Shown here one piece after another: positions 13,725 to 21,924 of a stretch of DNA of 22,925 nucleotides. Position 1 is the first letter of the stretch. Every line of letters starts with the position of its first letter. The stretch lies in contig DHXA01000249.1 in NCBI GenBank assembly GCA_002413455.1, positions 11,347 through 34,271 on the forward strand. Direction: 5' to 3'. A program made the position numbers and the translations under genes. The DNA comes from Rhodanobacter sp. UBA5168 (GTDB lineage: Bacteria; Pseudomonadota; Gammaproteobacteria; Xanthomonadales; Rhodanobacteraceae). The notes beneath the pieces are model-generated. The model made no database searches and was not told the origin of the DNA. It saw only the letters and a list, made by a program, of their open reading frames with translations.

Positions 13725-15208
13725 GGTCTGCTCCCTGGCGTGCGGGCTTGGACAACGCTGCCCGGCGGCGGCACGGCATCGGGTTGATAGCCGCCACCGA
13801 GGGCGCGGATCAGGTTCAGGCGCAGCTCACGCTGACGTGACTGCGATGCGATCACCAACTGCTTCTGTGCCAGCACCTGGGTCTCGGCGCTGAGCACCTG
13901 CAGGTAGTTGGCCAGCCCGCTGCGATAGCGCGCCTGCGCAAGTGCGTAGGCGCGCTGGCTGAGCTGCAGCGCCTGATCCTGCTGCTGCACCTGTTCCTGC
14001 AGCCAGTGCAGCGACACCAGCTGGTCGACCACGTCGTGCACGGCCGTGATCACGGTGGCGTTGTAGTGTTCGACCGCCGCGTCATAGCCGGCCTGGCGTA
14101 CGCCGAGATTGCCGCGCAAGCGGCCGCCGTCGAAGATCGGCAGCGAGATCGCCGGACCGATGCCGAGTACGCGGCTGCCGGCGTCGAGGAACTGGTCGAA
14201 GCCCAGGCTCTGCAGGCCGACCAGTCCGTTGAGACTGATGTTGGGATAGAACTGCACCTTGGCCACGGTGATGTCCTGGCTTGCCGCCTCGACGCGCCAG
14301 CGGTCGGCCACCACGTCGGGGCGCCGGCCGATCAGTTGGGCGGGAAGGTTGGAGGGCAGATTCACCGCGCCAACCGCCGCCAGCAGCGGGCGCCTGATCG
14401 CCAGCCCCGCGTCCGGACCCTTGCCTTGCAGTGCGGCGAGCTGGTTGCCGAGCAGCGCGATCGATTCGTCGAGTGCCGCGATGCGCTCGCGCGTGGCCGG
14501 CAACGCGGCCTCGGCCTGGGTCAGCTCCAGTTGGGAGTCGATCTGCGCGGTGACACGCCGGCGCGTGAGTTCGAAAATCTGTTCGCGCTGCTTCAGTGTG
14601 TTCTGCGCCAGATCGCGCTGGGCATAGGCCAGGTCGAGCCGCAGATAGGTGCGTGCCAGCGCGGTAGTGAGGATCAGCCGCGCAGCCTGCAGATCGACCT
14701 CGGCCGCATGGGCGCGGCCAAGTTCGGCATTCACCGCCGCGCGGTTCTTGCCCCAGAAATCCAGCTCGTAGTTGAGCCCGAGCGAAAGATCGTTGATGGT
14801 CTGCCAGCTACCGGCGATCGGCGGCGGCACGGTGCCGTCCTCGCTGAAACGCTGGCGCGTGCTCTTCAGACTGGCATTGACCTGCGGGTAGAGCGAAGCA
14901 CCGACCACGCCCGCCACTGCCTGCGCCTGGCGCACGCGCGCCTCGGCCACGCGCAGGCCGGGCTGGCCATTCAGTGCGTCGGTGATGATCCGATCCAGCT
15001 GGGCATCGCCGAAATCCGTCCACCACGCATCTTTCGGCCACGCTGCCTGCGAGAACGCAACGTCCGCCACGCTCTGGCGGGCATCGAGCTGATCGGGGTC
15101 CAGCGCGCTGGCCTGGGTATGCAGGCCGCGCATGCTGGCGCAGCCGGCCAGCGATAGCGCGAGCAGCAGGGTGGTCAGCTTCGGCAAGGGGTGGGCAAAC
15201 GGCGACAT
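13721..15208 (-). CDS. NodT-family outer-membrane efflux lipoprotein
   Basis: This 495-residue TolC-like outer-membrane factor has a lipoprotein signal (TTLLLALSLAGC, lipidated Cys23) and two OEP repeats. The first includes LRVAEARVRQAQAVAGVVGASLYP and LSLGLNYELDFWGKN. The second includes RRPDVVADRWRVEAASQDITVAKVQFYP and later ALAQARYRSGLANYLQVL, all typical of the NodT group. ATG 15208 places the signal peptide at the N-terminus; the frame continues upstream without homology. It is the first gene of the pump unit: channel, adaptor (ATGA overlap), MFS pump. The 149 bp above it, after the terminator at 15358-15377, probably holds its promoter; I see no clear -35/-10 pair. Confidence 0.92.
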   Translation of the reverse strand: MSPFAHPLPKLTTLLLALSLAGCASMRGLHTQASALDPDQLDARQSVADVAFSQAAWPKDAWWTDFGDAQLDRIITDALNGQPGLRVAEARVRQAQAVAGVVGASLYPQVNASLKSTRQRFSEDGTVPPPIAGSWQTINDLSLGLNYELDFWGKNRAAVNAELGRAHAAEVDLQAARLILTTALARTYLRLDLAYAQRDLAQNTLKQREQIFELTRRRVTAQIDSQLELTQAEAALPATRERIAALDESIALLGNQLAALQGKGPDAGLAIRRPLLAAVGAVNLPSNLPAQLIGRRPDVVADRWRVEAASQDITVAKVQFYPNISLNGLVGLQSLGFDQFLDAGSRVLGIGPAISLPIFDGGRLRGNLGVRQAGYDAAVEHYNATVITAVHDVVDQLVSLHWLQEQVQQQDQALQLSQRAYALAQARYRSGLANYLQVLSAETQVLAQKQLVIASQSRQRELRLNLIRALGGGYQPDAVPPPGSVVQARTPGSRP

Positions 15209-15357
15209 AAGGGCAACCCTCGATGTCTCACTCACGAATAGGACTCGGCCGCTATCCGGGCGCGCCAAAGACGCAGGGCAGCTCTTGCGGCGCTCTGCAG
15301 GACCTTCTCCAGCGGCGCCTTCATCGCGGCGGCCGCGCATTCGCTAAAGCGTGCAAA

Positions 15358-15377
15358 TAAGCTGCGGCAGCAGCTTA
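15358..15377 (-). terminator. Hairpin terminator at the end of the second SDR gene
   Basis: TAAGCTGC and GCAGCTTA form a perfect 8-bp stem with a 4-nt loop. Read on the minus strand, the SDR stop codon TAA is the first three bases of the stem and the hairpin is followed by TTTGC. The T-tract is short, so efficiency is uncertain, but it lies between the SDR and the pump genes and suggests separate transcription. Confidence 0.55.
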
Positions 15378-16127
15378 GACCTGACCGGCACCGCCGTCGA
15401 CGGCAAGCTCGCTGCCGGTGATGAAACTCGCCTCGTCCGAGGCGAGAAACACCACGGCCCGGGCCACTTCGTCGGGCCGCCCCAGCCGCGCCATCGGCAC
15501 GGTCGAGACCAGGTGCTGCTTCAGCTGATCCAGCGATGCGGCGTCGCCGGCCAGACCGCCCAATCCGGGCGTGTCGATCGGCCCGGGGCTGACCACGTTG
15601 ACGCGGATGCCGCGATCCTTCAGTTCGGCGGCCCAGCTGCGCGCCAGCGAGCGCACCGCCGCCTTGCTCGCCGCGTAGATGCTGAACGCTTCTGCGCCCT
15701 TGGCGGCCACGATGGAACCGGTGAGGATCACGGAGCTGCCGCTGGGCATCAGCGGCAACGCACCCTGCATGGCGAAGACCAGTCCGCGCACGTTGGTATC
15801 GAAACTGCGGTCGATGTGTTCCTCGGTGATTTCGCCGAGTCGGCCGAACTCGTAGAAGCCGGCATTGGCGTAGAGAATGTCGAGCCGGCCATGGTTCTGG
15901 GCGATGCGCGCGAACAGGCCACGGATGTCGTCGAGGCACGCCGCATCGGTGCGCACGCCGGCCGCTTGTGGGCCCAGCGTGGCTACCGCCGCATCCAGTT
16001 CCGGCTGACGCCGACCGGTGACGTAGACAAACGCGCCGGCCGCAATGAGGGCACTGGCCGCGGCCAGACCGATACCGGCGGTGCCGCCGGTGACCAGGGC
16101 GATCTTGCCCTTCAGTATGTCGTTCAT
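15375..16127 (-). CDS. SDR-family oxidoreductase
   Basis: This 250-residue classical SDR has TGGTAGIG (13-20), NAG (88-90), and catalytic Asn112, Ser138, Tyr151 and Lys155 (YAASK). The C-terminal VNVVSPGPIDTPG and AVDGG motifs are also present. TGRR at 37-40 suggests NADP(H). It resembles the glucose-dehydrogenase/FabG-like group, but the substrate cannot be read from sequence. It lies 57 bp after the alpha/beta hydrolase on the same strand and is followed by a hairpin terminator overlapping its stop. The SDR at 17293-18042 is a clear paralogue, including the PGPIxTP and VLHLA/VVFLA regions. Confidence 0.92.
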   Translation of the reverse strand: MNDILKGKIALVTGGTAGIGLAAASALIAAGAFVYVTGRRQPELDAAVATLGPQAAGVRTDAACLDDIRGLFARIAQNHGRLDILYANAGFYEFGRLGEITEEHIDRSFDTNVRGLVFAMQGALPLMPSGSSVILTGSIVAAKGAEAFSIYAASKAAVRSLARSWAAELKDRGIRVNVVSPGPIDTPGLGGLAGDAASLDQLKQHLVSTVPMARLGRPDEVARAVVFLASDEASFITGSELAVDGGAGQV

Positions 16128-16184
16128 GATGGTGTTTCTTGAAGTGAGTGGGCGCGACGGCGACGACGCCGACGCGCATGGAGA

Positions 16185-17141
16185 TCAAGGCAAGGCGACG
16201 GCCGGTGTGTCGAGGAACTGCACCAGGGCTGGAATGGTCTGCTCCGGTGCCTCTTCGATCAGCCAGTGGCCGGCGTTCTTCACGATGACACCCCGCACGT
16301 CGGTATCCACCTGGCGCGCCTGGGTGATCAGGAACTGGCCGGAGGCCTTCTCGCCCGCCAGCACCAGCATCGGCATGTGCAACGGCGTCCTGGCGAAGAC
16401 GACGAAGTCCTGCGCGTCCTGGGTGAAGGCGTGGAAGTATTCGAAGCCGGCACGCATGCGCCCCGGCTTGGCGTAGGCCGCGGTGTAGAACTCGCGATCA
16501 GCCTCGGGCACCGAATGTTTCGGATCGGCGGCGAAGTCGTTCCAGAAGTGCTCGAAGTAGATCCGCTCGCGTCCCTTGACCAGCGCCTCGGGCGTAGCGC
16601 CGTAGAAATTGAAATGCCACTTGTCGCGCAGCAGCCAGACCTTCTGCCAGTCGCCGACGCCGGGCAGGAACGCGTCCATCAGCACGATGCTCTCCACTTC
16701 ATCCGGGTACTGCGCCGCGTACGCGTAGGCCACCATCAGGCCGATATCGTGGCCGACGATCTTGACCTTGTGATAGCCGAGTTGCTGCACCAGTGCGTGG
16801 ATGTCCTGCGCCATGGTCTTCTTGTCGTAGCCGCTCGGCGGTATCGCCGAGTCGCCGGCACCGGGCAGATCGGGTGCGATCACCACGCGGCCCTCGTCCA
16901 GATGCGAAATCAGCGGCAGCCACATGTGACTGGTATCGGTGTAGCCGTGCAGCAGGATCACCGGTGTCGCGCCGCCCTGCCCGGCCTTGAGGTAATGCAG
17001 GCGCAGGCCGTTGGCCATGGCGTCGTGGCTTTCGATGGGTCGGATCGGCGACGGCGCGGCTGTCGCGTGCAGCGACGCCAGCGGAAACAAAGTGGTGCAG
17101 GCGAGCAGCAGGCGCTGCAGGGATTTCCGGAAACGTTGCAT
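16185..17141 (-). CDS. Exported alpha/beta hydrolase with Asp nucleophile (epoxide hydrolase/dehalogenase-like)
   Basis: This 318-residue protein has an N-terminal signal peptide (basic MQRFRKSLQR, hydrophobic LLLACTTLFPLASL, probable cleavage after ATAA at residue 29). The alpha/beta-hydrolase core has the oxyanion HGY motif (65-67), APDLPGAGDS (89-98), nucleophile elbow VGHDIG with Asp132, and catalytic His292 in NAGHW. Asp in the elbow places it with epoxide hydrolases and haloalkane/fluoroacetate dehalogenases rather than Ser esterases. A periplasmic location is unusual for these. ATG 17141 has AAGGAG 7-8 nt upstream. It sits between two SDR genes on the same strand, suggesting a short oxidation pathway in which hydrolysis releases an alcohol or diol. 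Confidence 0.87.
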   Translation of the reverse strand: MQRFRKSLQRLLLACTTLFPLASLHATAAPSPIRPIESHDAMANGLRLHYLKAGQGGATPVILLHGYTDTSHMWLPLISHLDEGRVVIAPDLPGAGDSAIPPSGYDKKTMAQDIHALVQQLGYHKVKIVGHDIGLMVAYAYAAQYPDEVESIVLMDAFLPGVGDWQKVWLLRDKWHFNFYGATPEALVKGRERIYFEHFWNDFAADPKHSVPEADREFYTAAYAKPGRMRAGFEYFHAFTQDAQDFVVFARTPLHMPMLVLAGEKASGQFLITQARQVDTDVRGVIVKNAGHWLIEEAPEQTIPALVQFLDTPAVALP

Positions 17142-17162
17142 GGGGATACTCCTTGAGTGTTT

Positions 17163-17231
17163 GCGGCAGCGCCGTGCGTTGCCGCGGGAGTTCAGTGGCG
17201 GCGAAGCCGACGATCGCGCCGACTTCGCCGC
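17163..17231 (-). other. Two hairpins in the SDR-hydrolase intergenic gap
   Basis: GCGGCAgCG/CGtTGCCGC (17163-17171 and 17177-17185) and GCGGCGAAG/CTTCGCCGC (17198-17206 and 17223-17231, perfect) are adjacent inverted repeats in the 151-bp gap. The first is only about 10 bp above the hydrolase ribosome site. No T-tract follows on the minus strand. They could attenuate read-through, protect or process the transcript, or be chance in G+C-rich DNA. Confidence 0.35.
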
Positions 17232-17292
17232 AGGTCTGTCACGAACACGCCGGGCCTTGTTCAAACCTGCCGGCCCGGCATGGCGGCATCGA

Positions 17293-18042
17293 TCAGAGCT
17301 GGCTCATGCCGCCGTCGATGACGATCTCGGTGCCGACGATGAAGGCCGACTCGGGTGCCGCCAGATGCAACACCGTGGCGGCGACCTCGCGCGCTTCTCC
17401 GAAACGGCCCAGCGGCACCTGCGACTGGATCTGCGCGGCGATGGCTTCGAGGGCGGCCGCGTCCATGCCGAGCTTGCCGTACAGCGGCGTGCTGATCGGC
17501 CCCGGACTGACCACGTTGACACGCACGCCGCGCGGCAGCAGCTCGGCCGACAGTGTCTTCGCCAGCGAGATCAGCGCGGCCTTGCTGGCGGCGTAGACGG
17601 ACGAGTTCGGCATGCCGATATGCGCGTTGATCGAACCGTTGAGCACGATCGAGGCACCGGCATTGAGCCGCGGCAGCAGCGCCTGCAGCTGGAAATAGGC
17701 GCCCTTGACGTTGGTGCCAAAACCCTGGTCCCACATCGCCTCGTCGACCTCGGCGAACGGCGCGAACCTGGCACTGCCGGCATTGATGAAGACGGCGTCG
17801 AGCAGGATGTCCTGGCTGGCCAGTGCGGCGGCCAGCTCCTTCGCGTCGGCGAGCGCGCCGGCGTCGTTGCGGATCGCGATGGAACGAACGCCCAGGCCGA
17901 CCTTCGCCTGCTCCAGTGCGGCGGCATCGCGGCCGGTGATGATGACGCGCGCGCCTTCGGCGGCGAACGCCTGGGCGGCGGCCAGGCCGATGCCGCTGCT
18001 GCCGCCGGTGACGAGTACGGACTTGCCTTCGAAACGATTCAT
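17293..18042 (-). CDS. SDR-family oxidoreductase, divergent from LysR gene
   Basis: This 249-residue classical SDR has TGGSSGIG (12-19), NAG (87-89), and active-site Asn111, Ser137, Tyr150 and Lys154 (YAASK). VNVVSPGPISTP and the terminal VIDGGMSQL are also conserved. TGRD at 36-39 follows the second strand. ATG 18042 has GGAG 6 nt upstream; the frame continues upstream without homology. It is the first gene of the minus-strand run and is transcribed divergently from a LysR-type gene 106 bp away, so regulation by that protein is likely. Substrate unknown. Confidence 0.92.
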   Translation of the reverse strand: MNRFEGKSVLVTGGSSGIGLAAAQAFAAEGARVIITGRDAAALEQAKVGLGVRSIAIRNDAGALADAKELAAALASQDILLDAVFINAGSARFAPFAEVDEAMWDQGFGTNVKGAYFQLQALLPRLNAGASIVLNGSINAHIGMPNSSVYAASKAALISLAKTLSAELLPRGVRVNVVSPGPISTPLYGKLGMDAAALEAIAAQIQSQVPLGRFGEAREVAATVLHLAAPESAFIVGTEIVIDGGMSQL

Positions 18043-18074
18043 GAGGTGCTCCAATGGATGGTGGGTGTGTTTCA

Positions 18075-18096
18075 GTGGCGCCAGCATGAGCGCCAC
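18075..18096. promoter_or_regulatory. 22-bp dyad in the SDR/LysR divergent intergenic region
   Basis: GTGGCGC (18075-18081) and GCGCCAC (18090-18096) form a perfect 7-bp inverted repeat with an 8-bp spacer, roughly midway between the two divergent start codons (18042 and 18149). Position and symmetry fit a LysR-type binding site, although the classical T-N11-A form is not obvious. The function is inferred. Confidence 0.4.
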
Positions 18097-18148
18097 CGCA
18101 CCGTTTGCCGTACGATCGTTTCGACGAACTCGTTCGAAGGAATGGCAC

Positions 18149-19063
18149 ATGTTGTCCGACGACGAACTGGCCCTGCTGGAGGCGATCCGCGACAGCGGCA
18201 GCCTGTCGCGCGCGGCGGCCCGGCTGGGCAAGGCGCCCTCGACGATCTCGCACGCGGCGCGCCAGCTGGAAACACGTTTCGATGCGTTGCTGTTCGACCG
18301 CCGCCGCTATCGGCTGCAGCTCACCCCGGCCGGCGAGCTGCTCACGCGGGAAGCCGCGCGACTGATCCAGGACGTGGCGCGGCTGGGCCAGCGCGTGAAG
18401 CAGGTCGCCAGCGGCTGGGAGGACCGGCTGCACATCGTCACCGACGAGATCCTGGAGATCGAGACGCTGCTGCCGGTAATCCGCGCATTCGATGCGCTGC
18501 AGTCGGGTGTGCGCCTGCGTATCACCCACGAAGTGCTCGGCGGTACCTGGGAAGCCTTGCGCGAAGGCCGCGCGGACCTGGTGGTTGGTGCCACCAATGA
18601 GCCGCCGGCGATGCCCAGGCTGCGCTGGTTCGAGCTCGGTGCGATGGAATGGGTGTTCGCCGTCGCCGCGCGTCATCCGCTGGCGAAGGCGGCCGAGCCG
18701 GTGTCGCAGGACATGGTCAGCCAGCATCGCTCGGTGGTGGTGGCTGACTCATCGCGCAACACCGGCCGTGCCTATGGAGTACTCGGCGGGCAAGCCACGC
18801 TGGCGCTACCGAGCATGCACGCCAAGATCCTGGCCCAGCGCGATGGCCTGGGCGTGGGCTGGCTGCCGCGGCAACGGGTGGGCGCGTTGCTGAAGCAGGG
18901 CCTGCTGGTGGAGAAGCGCATGACCGAACCGCGCGAACCCAACACGCTCTACGTCGCCTGGCGCAGCGATCACGAAGGCCGCGCGCTGGAATGGTGGCTG
19001 CAGCAGTTCCGCCAGCCACGCCTGGCGAAACGATTGATCCAGGGCCTGGAAGTACCCGCATGA
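18149..19063 (+). CDS. LysR-family transcriptional regulator
   Basis: This 304-residue protein has the N-terminal winged helix-turn-helix at 1-62 (LLEAIRDSGSLSRAAARLGK, then APSTISHAARQLETRF and LTPAGE). A linker helix to about 90 and the periplasmic-binding-like effector domain follow (RLHIVTDEILEIETLLPVI, GRADLVVGATNEPP, VFAVAARHPLA). ATG 18149 follows GAAGGA at ribosome-site distance. The divergent orientation from an SDR is the standard layout for a LysR regulator and its target; it may control SDR-hydrolase-SDR and perhaps the pump. The effector is unknown. Confidence 0.92.
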   Translation: MLSDDELALLEAIRDSGSLSRAAARLGKAPSTISHAARQLETRFDALLFDRRRYRLQLTPAGELLTREAARLIQDVARLGQRVKQVASGWEDRLHIVTDEILEIETLLPVIRAFDALQSGVRLRITHEVLGGTWEALREGRADLVVGATNEPPAMPRLRWFELGAMEWVFAVAARHPLAKAAEPVSQDMVSQHRSVVVADSSRNTGRAYGVLGGQATLALPSMHAKILAQRDGLGVGWLPRQRVGALLKQGLLVEKRMTEPREPNTLYVAWRSDHEGRALEWWLQQFRQPRLAKRLIQGLEVPA

Positions 19064-19110
19064 GCCGGCTTGGCGGTGGCCACGCCAGCGCGGCGACGAC
19101 GCCTTCGTAT

Positions 19111-20133
19111 TCAGCGCAGGCTGGAGCGGCGCACCATCAGCTTTACCGGCAGCACTTCGCTTTCGACCGGCTCGCCGCGGATCAGGCCGAGCAGGCTGTC
19201 GACGAGGACCTCACCAGCCTGCTTGGTGTCCTGCAGGATCGTGGTCAGCGGCGGGTTGACGAAGCTGGCCATGGCGATGTCGTCGAAGCCGGCCAGCGCG
19301 ATATCCTGCGGCACGCGCAGCCCGTGGTCGCTGAGCGCGCGCATGGCGCCGATCGCGATCAGGTCGCTGGCGGCGAACACCGCGTCGAAGCCCACGTCGC
19401 GGGTGATCAAGGTACGCATCGCCTCGTAGCCTGAGCTTTCCGTGCTCTCCGCGTTCTCCTGCAATGCGGGGTCGATCTCCACGCCGGCCTGTTGCAGGGC
19501 ATCGACGTAGCCGCGATAGCGTCCGAAGAATTCCGGATAGTGGCTGGAGGCATCGCCCAGGAAGGCGATGCGGCGGCAACCGCGTTCCAGCAGGTGTCCG
19601 GCCACGGCCTGGCCGCCACGGAAATTGTCGCAGCCGATCGAGACGCCCGGCTGGTCCGGCAGCACTGCACCCCAGCGCACGAAACGGGTGCCCTGGGCGA
19701 CCAGTTTCTCCAGCTTGTCGCGATAGGCCAGGTAATCGCCGTAACCGAGCAGAATGATGCCGTCGGCCTTCTTGCTGTCGGCGAAGTCGGCGTGCCAGTC
19801 GTGGGAGAACTGCTGGAACGAGATCAGCAGGTCATAGCTCTGCAGCGCGCAGGCGCGGGTGATCGAGCCGAGCATCGACAGGAAGAACGGATTGATGTGC
19901 GACTCGTCGGCGGTGGGGTCCTCGAAGAACAGCAGCGCCAGCGTGCCGGTGTGCATCCGGCGCAGGTTCGAGGCGTTCTTGTCGACCTTGTAGTTGAGTT
20001 GCTCGGCGGCAGCCTGGATGCGTCGCCGGGTTTCCTCATTGACCAGCGGGCTGCCGCGCAGCGCGCGCGACACCGTGGCCTGGGAGACCCCGGTCAGGTG
20101 GGCGATGTCGATCGATGTGGCTTTTACCTTCAT
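19111..20133 (-). CDS. LacI-family transcriptional repressor
   Basis: This 340-residue protein has an N-terminal LacI helix-turn-helix (SIDIAHLTGVSQATVSRALRG, about 7-27), the hinge region RRRIQAAAEQLNYKVDKNAS (37-56), and a two-lobe sugar-binding domain. DGIILLGYG, CRRIAFLGDASSHYPEFFGR and FDAVFAASDLIAIGAMRAL lead to the closing DIALAGFDDI and PPLTTI segment, all typical of LacI/GalR proteins. It follows a sugar-porter gene on the same strand after 192 bp and is convergent with the LysR gene. A candidate operator with a central CG lies upstream of the porter (21821-21836), so the porter is its likely target. The inducing sugar is unknown. Confidence 0.93.
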   Translation of the reverse strand: MKVKATSIDIAHLTGVSQATVSRALRGSPLVNEETRRRIQAAAEQLNYKVDKNASNLRRMHTGTLALLFFEDPTADESHINPFFLSMLGSITRACALQSYDLLISFQQFSHDWHADFADSKKADGIILLGYGDYLAYRDKLEKLVAQGTRFVRWGAVLPDQPGVSIGCDNFRGGQAVAGHLLERGCRRIAFLGDASSHYPEFFGRYRGYVDALQQAGVEIDPALQENAESTESSGYEAMRTLITRDVGFDAVFAASDLIAIGAMRALSDHGLRVPQDIALAGFDDIAMASFVNPPLTTILQDTKQAGEVLVDSLLGLIRGEPVESEVLPVKLMVRRSSLR

Positions 20134-20289
20134 CCGCGGCGTGATCCGGAATCTTCTGGCCAGACAGCGTGACGCCGGCCATGAACTGGCCGCCGGTCGT
20201 TCCGAATCCTAACCGCTTTGCGCGCCGCCTGTCGTAAAGCGCACGCCGTTCGCCGATGGCGCGGCAGCCGTTGAACGCCGCCATGCCGA

Positions 20290-20307
20290 TCTCCGCCCCG
20301 GCGGAGA
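20290..20307 (-). terminator. Hairpin downstream of the sugar-porter gene
   Basis: TCTCCGC and GCGGAGA form a perfect 7-bp stem with a CCCG loop, about 18 nt after the porter stop. No T-tract follows on the minus strand, so it may be a weak terminator between the porter and the LacI gene. Confidence 0.35.
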
Positions 20308-20325
20308 AGGAATGCTCCACGCTCC

Positions 20326-21750
20326 TCACGCGCGCATGTCCTCCAGCTCGATGCCCTTGGTCTCGCGCACGCCGAACAGCACGAACAGCAGCGAAACCAG
20401 CGCGAACGCCGCGTACAGGCCGTAGGCGAAGGTGAGGCCGAGTTCGGCCAGCGCCGGGAACGTGCTGGTGATCGCGAAGTTCGCCAGCCACTGCGCCGCG
20501 GCGGCCACCGCCAGCGCGGTGGCGCGGATCCGGTTCGGAAACATCTCGCCCAGCAGCACCCATACCACCGGGCCCCAGCTCACGCCGAAGAACACCACGT
20601 AGGCATTCGCCGCCACCAGCGCGACGATGCCGGTAGCGCCGGGCAGGCTCAGCGTGGCGCCGCTGCCGGTGGCCTGCGAGAAGCACCATGCCATCAGCCC
20701 CAGGGTGATCGCCATGCCGGCCGAACCGATCACCAGCAGCGGCTTGCGACCGATCCGGTCGACCAGCGCGATCGCCACCAGCGTGACCAGCACATTGACG
20801 ACCGAGGTGGCCACGGTGATGGTGAACGAGTCGGCTTCGCTGAAGCCGACCGAATGCCACAACGTGGACGAATAATAGAAGATCACGTTGATGCCGACGA
20901 ACTGCTGGAACACCGACAGCAAGATGCCGATCCACACCACCGGCAGCAGGCCGGCCGCCTTGCCGCGCAGGTCGCTCAGCCGCGGCTTGTGTTCCGAACG
21001 CAGGCTGACTTCGATGTCGCTCAACTTGGTATCCAGTGCCGCCTCGCTGTGCATGTTCAGCACGTTGCGCAGCACTACCCGGGCTTCGGCCAGACGCCCC
21101 TTGGCCACCAGGTGCCGCGGCGATTCGGGTACGCCCAGCACCAGGGTGCCGTAGATCAGCGCCGGCAACACGGCCGCGAGGAACATCCAGCGCCACGCCG
21201 CCAGCCCGAACCACAGCGGCGTCGACGCGCCACCAGCCGCACCGGCCAGCCACGCATCACTGAGCAGCGCGGCGAAGATGCCCAGCACGATCGCCAGCTG
21301 CTGCATCGAACCAAGCCGGCCGCGGATATACGCGGGCGATACCTCGGCGATGTAGGTTGGCGCGATCACCGAAGCCACGCCGACGCCAATGCCGCCGACC
21401 AGCCGCCACGCGATCAGGCTCCACACGCTGTAGGCCAGGCCCGAACCCAGCGCGGCAGCCACCAGCAACACCGCCGCCACCTGCATCGTGCGCACGCGAC
21501 CGAAGCGGTTCGCCAGCATGCCGGCGTACCACGCGCCCAGCGCCGAACCGAGCAAGGCGCAGGACACCGCGAAACCGGTCTGTGCGGCATCCAGTGCGAA
21601 GGTGCCGCGGATGGCGTCGACCGCGCCGTTGATCACCGCCGTATCGAAACCGAACAGGAAGCCGCCCAGCGCCGCCGCCGCCGAAATCAGCACCACCCGC
21701 GCGGTGGCGCGCTGGCCGAGTCCGTCCCCTGTCGCGTTCACTGTGCTCAT
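20326..21750 (-). CDS. Sugar porter family MFS transporter
   Basis: This 474-residue, 12-helix inner-membrane sugar:proton symporter carries all the main sugar-porter signatures. In order these are GGFLFGFDTAVINGA in helix 1, NRFGRVR in loop 2-3, PTYIAEVSPAYIRGRLGS, PESPRHLV at the end of helix 6, QQFVGINVIFYYS in helix 7, VDRIGRKPLL in loop 8-9, LGEMFPNRIRA, and the C-terminal ETKGIELEDM. The fold is complete. ATG 21750 is preferred over ATG 21768 because GGGGAG lies just upstream of it. A candidate LacI operator is about 70 bp upstream and the lacI-type gene lies downstream, so repression in the absence of substrate is likely. No sugar enzyme gene is nearby, so the substrate is not identified. 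Confidence 0.93.
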   Translation of the reverse strand: MSTVNATGDGLGQRATARVVLISAAAALGGFLFGFDTAVINGAVDAIRGTFALDAAQTGFAVSCALLGSALGAWYAGMLANRFGRVRTMQVAAVLLVAAALGSGLAYSVWSLIAWRLVGGIGVGVASVIAPTYIAEVSPAYIRGRLGSMQQLAIVLGIFAALLSDAWLAGAAGGASTPLWFGLAAWRWMFLAAVLPALIYGTLVLGVPESPRHLVAKGRLAEARVVLRNVLNMHSEAALDTKLSDIEVSLRSEHKPRLSDLRGKAAGLLPVVWIGILLSVFQQFVGINVIFYYSSTLWHSVGFSEADSFTITVATSVVNVLVTLVAIALVDRIGRKPLLVIGSAGMAITLGLMAWCFSQATGSGATLSLPGATGIVALVAANAYVVFFGVSWGPVVWVLLGEMFPNRIRATALAVAAAAQWLANFAITSTFPALAELGLTFAYGLYAAFALVSLLFVLFGVRETKGIELEDMRA

Positions 21751-21820
21751 TGCGTCTCCCCACGTCATGGCATCAAAGATTATTCATCCGAGTCTGCACT
21801 GTGGCCTTTGCACTGTCCGG

Positions 21821-21836
21821 CTGAATACGTATGCAG
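21821..21836. promoter_or_regulatory. Candidate LacI-family operator
   Basis: CTGnATACGTATnCAG is a 16-bp dyad with a perfect 8-bp core and a central CG. This is the form typical of LacI/GalR operators (TGnnAnCGnTnnCA). It lies 70 bp upstream of the sugar-porter start, with a LacI-type gene in the same cluster. Binding is inferred. The promoter itself is not clear; TAATCT on the minus strand (21776-21781) is a possible -10 box. Confidence 0.55.
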
Positions 21837-21924
21837 TCGATGGTAGCGCGCCTGGCAGGGTCTTCCATCGCAGAATCCGTCCATCTTCCACCGTTCGCCC
21901 CGAGCATAGGCCCGCAGGGTCTAA

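Noticed and set aside
18125..18136. CGAAC-TC-GTTCG palindrome just before the LysR gene start
   Set aside because: Short and overlapping the ribosome-site region; the 18075-18096 dyad is a better operator candidate.
19071..19087. TGGCG/CGCCA inverted repeat in the 47-bp gap between the convergent LysR and LacI genes
   Set aside because: Only a 5-bp stem without a T-tract; too weak to call a terminator in this base composition.
21840..21853. TGGTAGCGC-like sequence similar to the first half of the Xanthomonas xylose box (TGGTAGCGCTAACA as remembered)
   Set aside because: The second half does not match and no xylose genes are present; likely chance.
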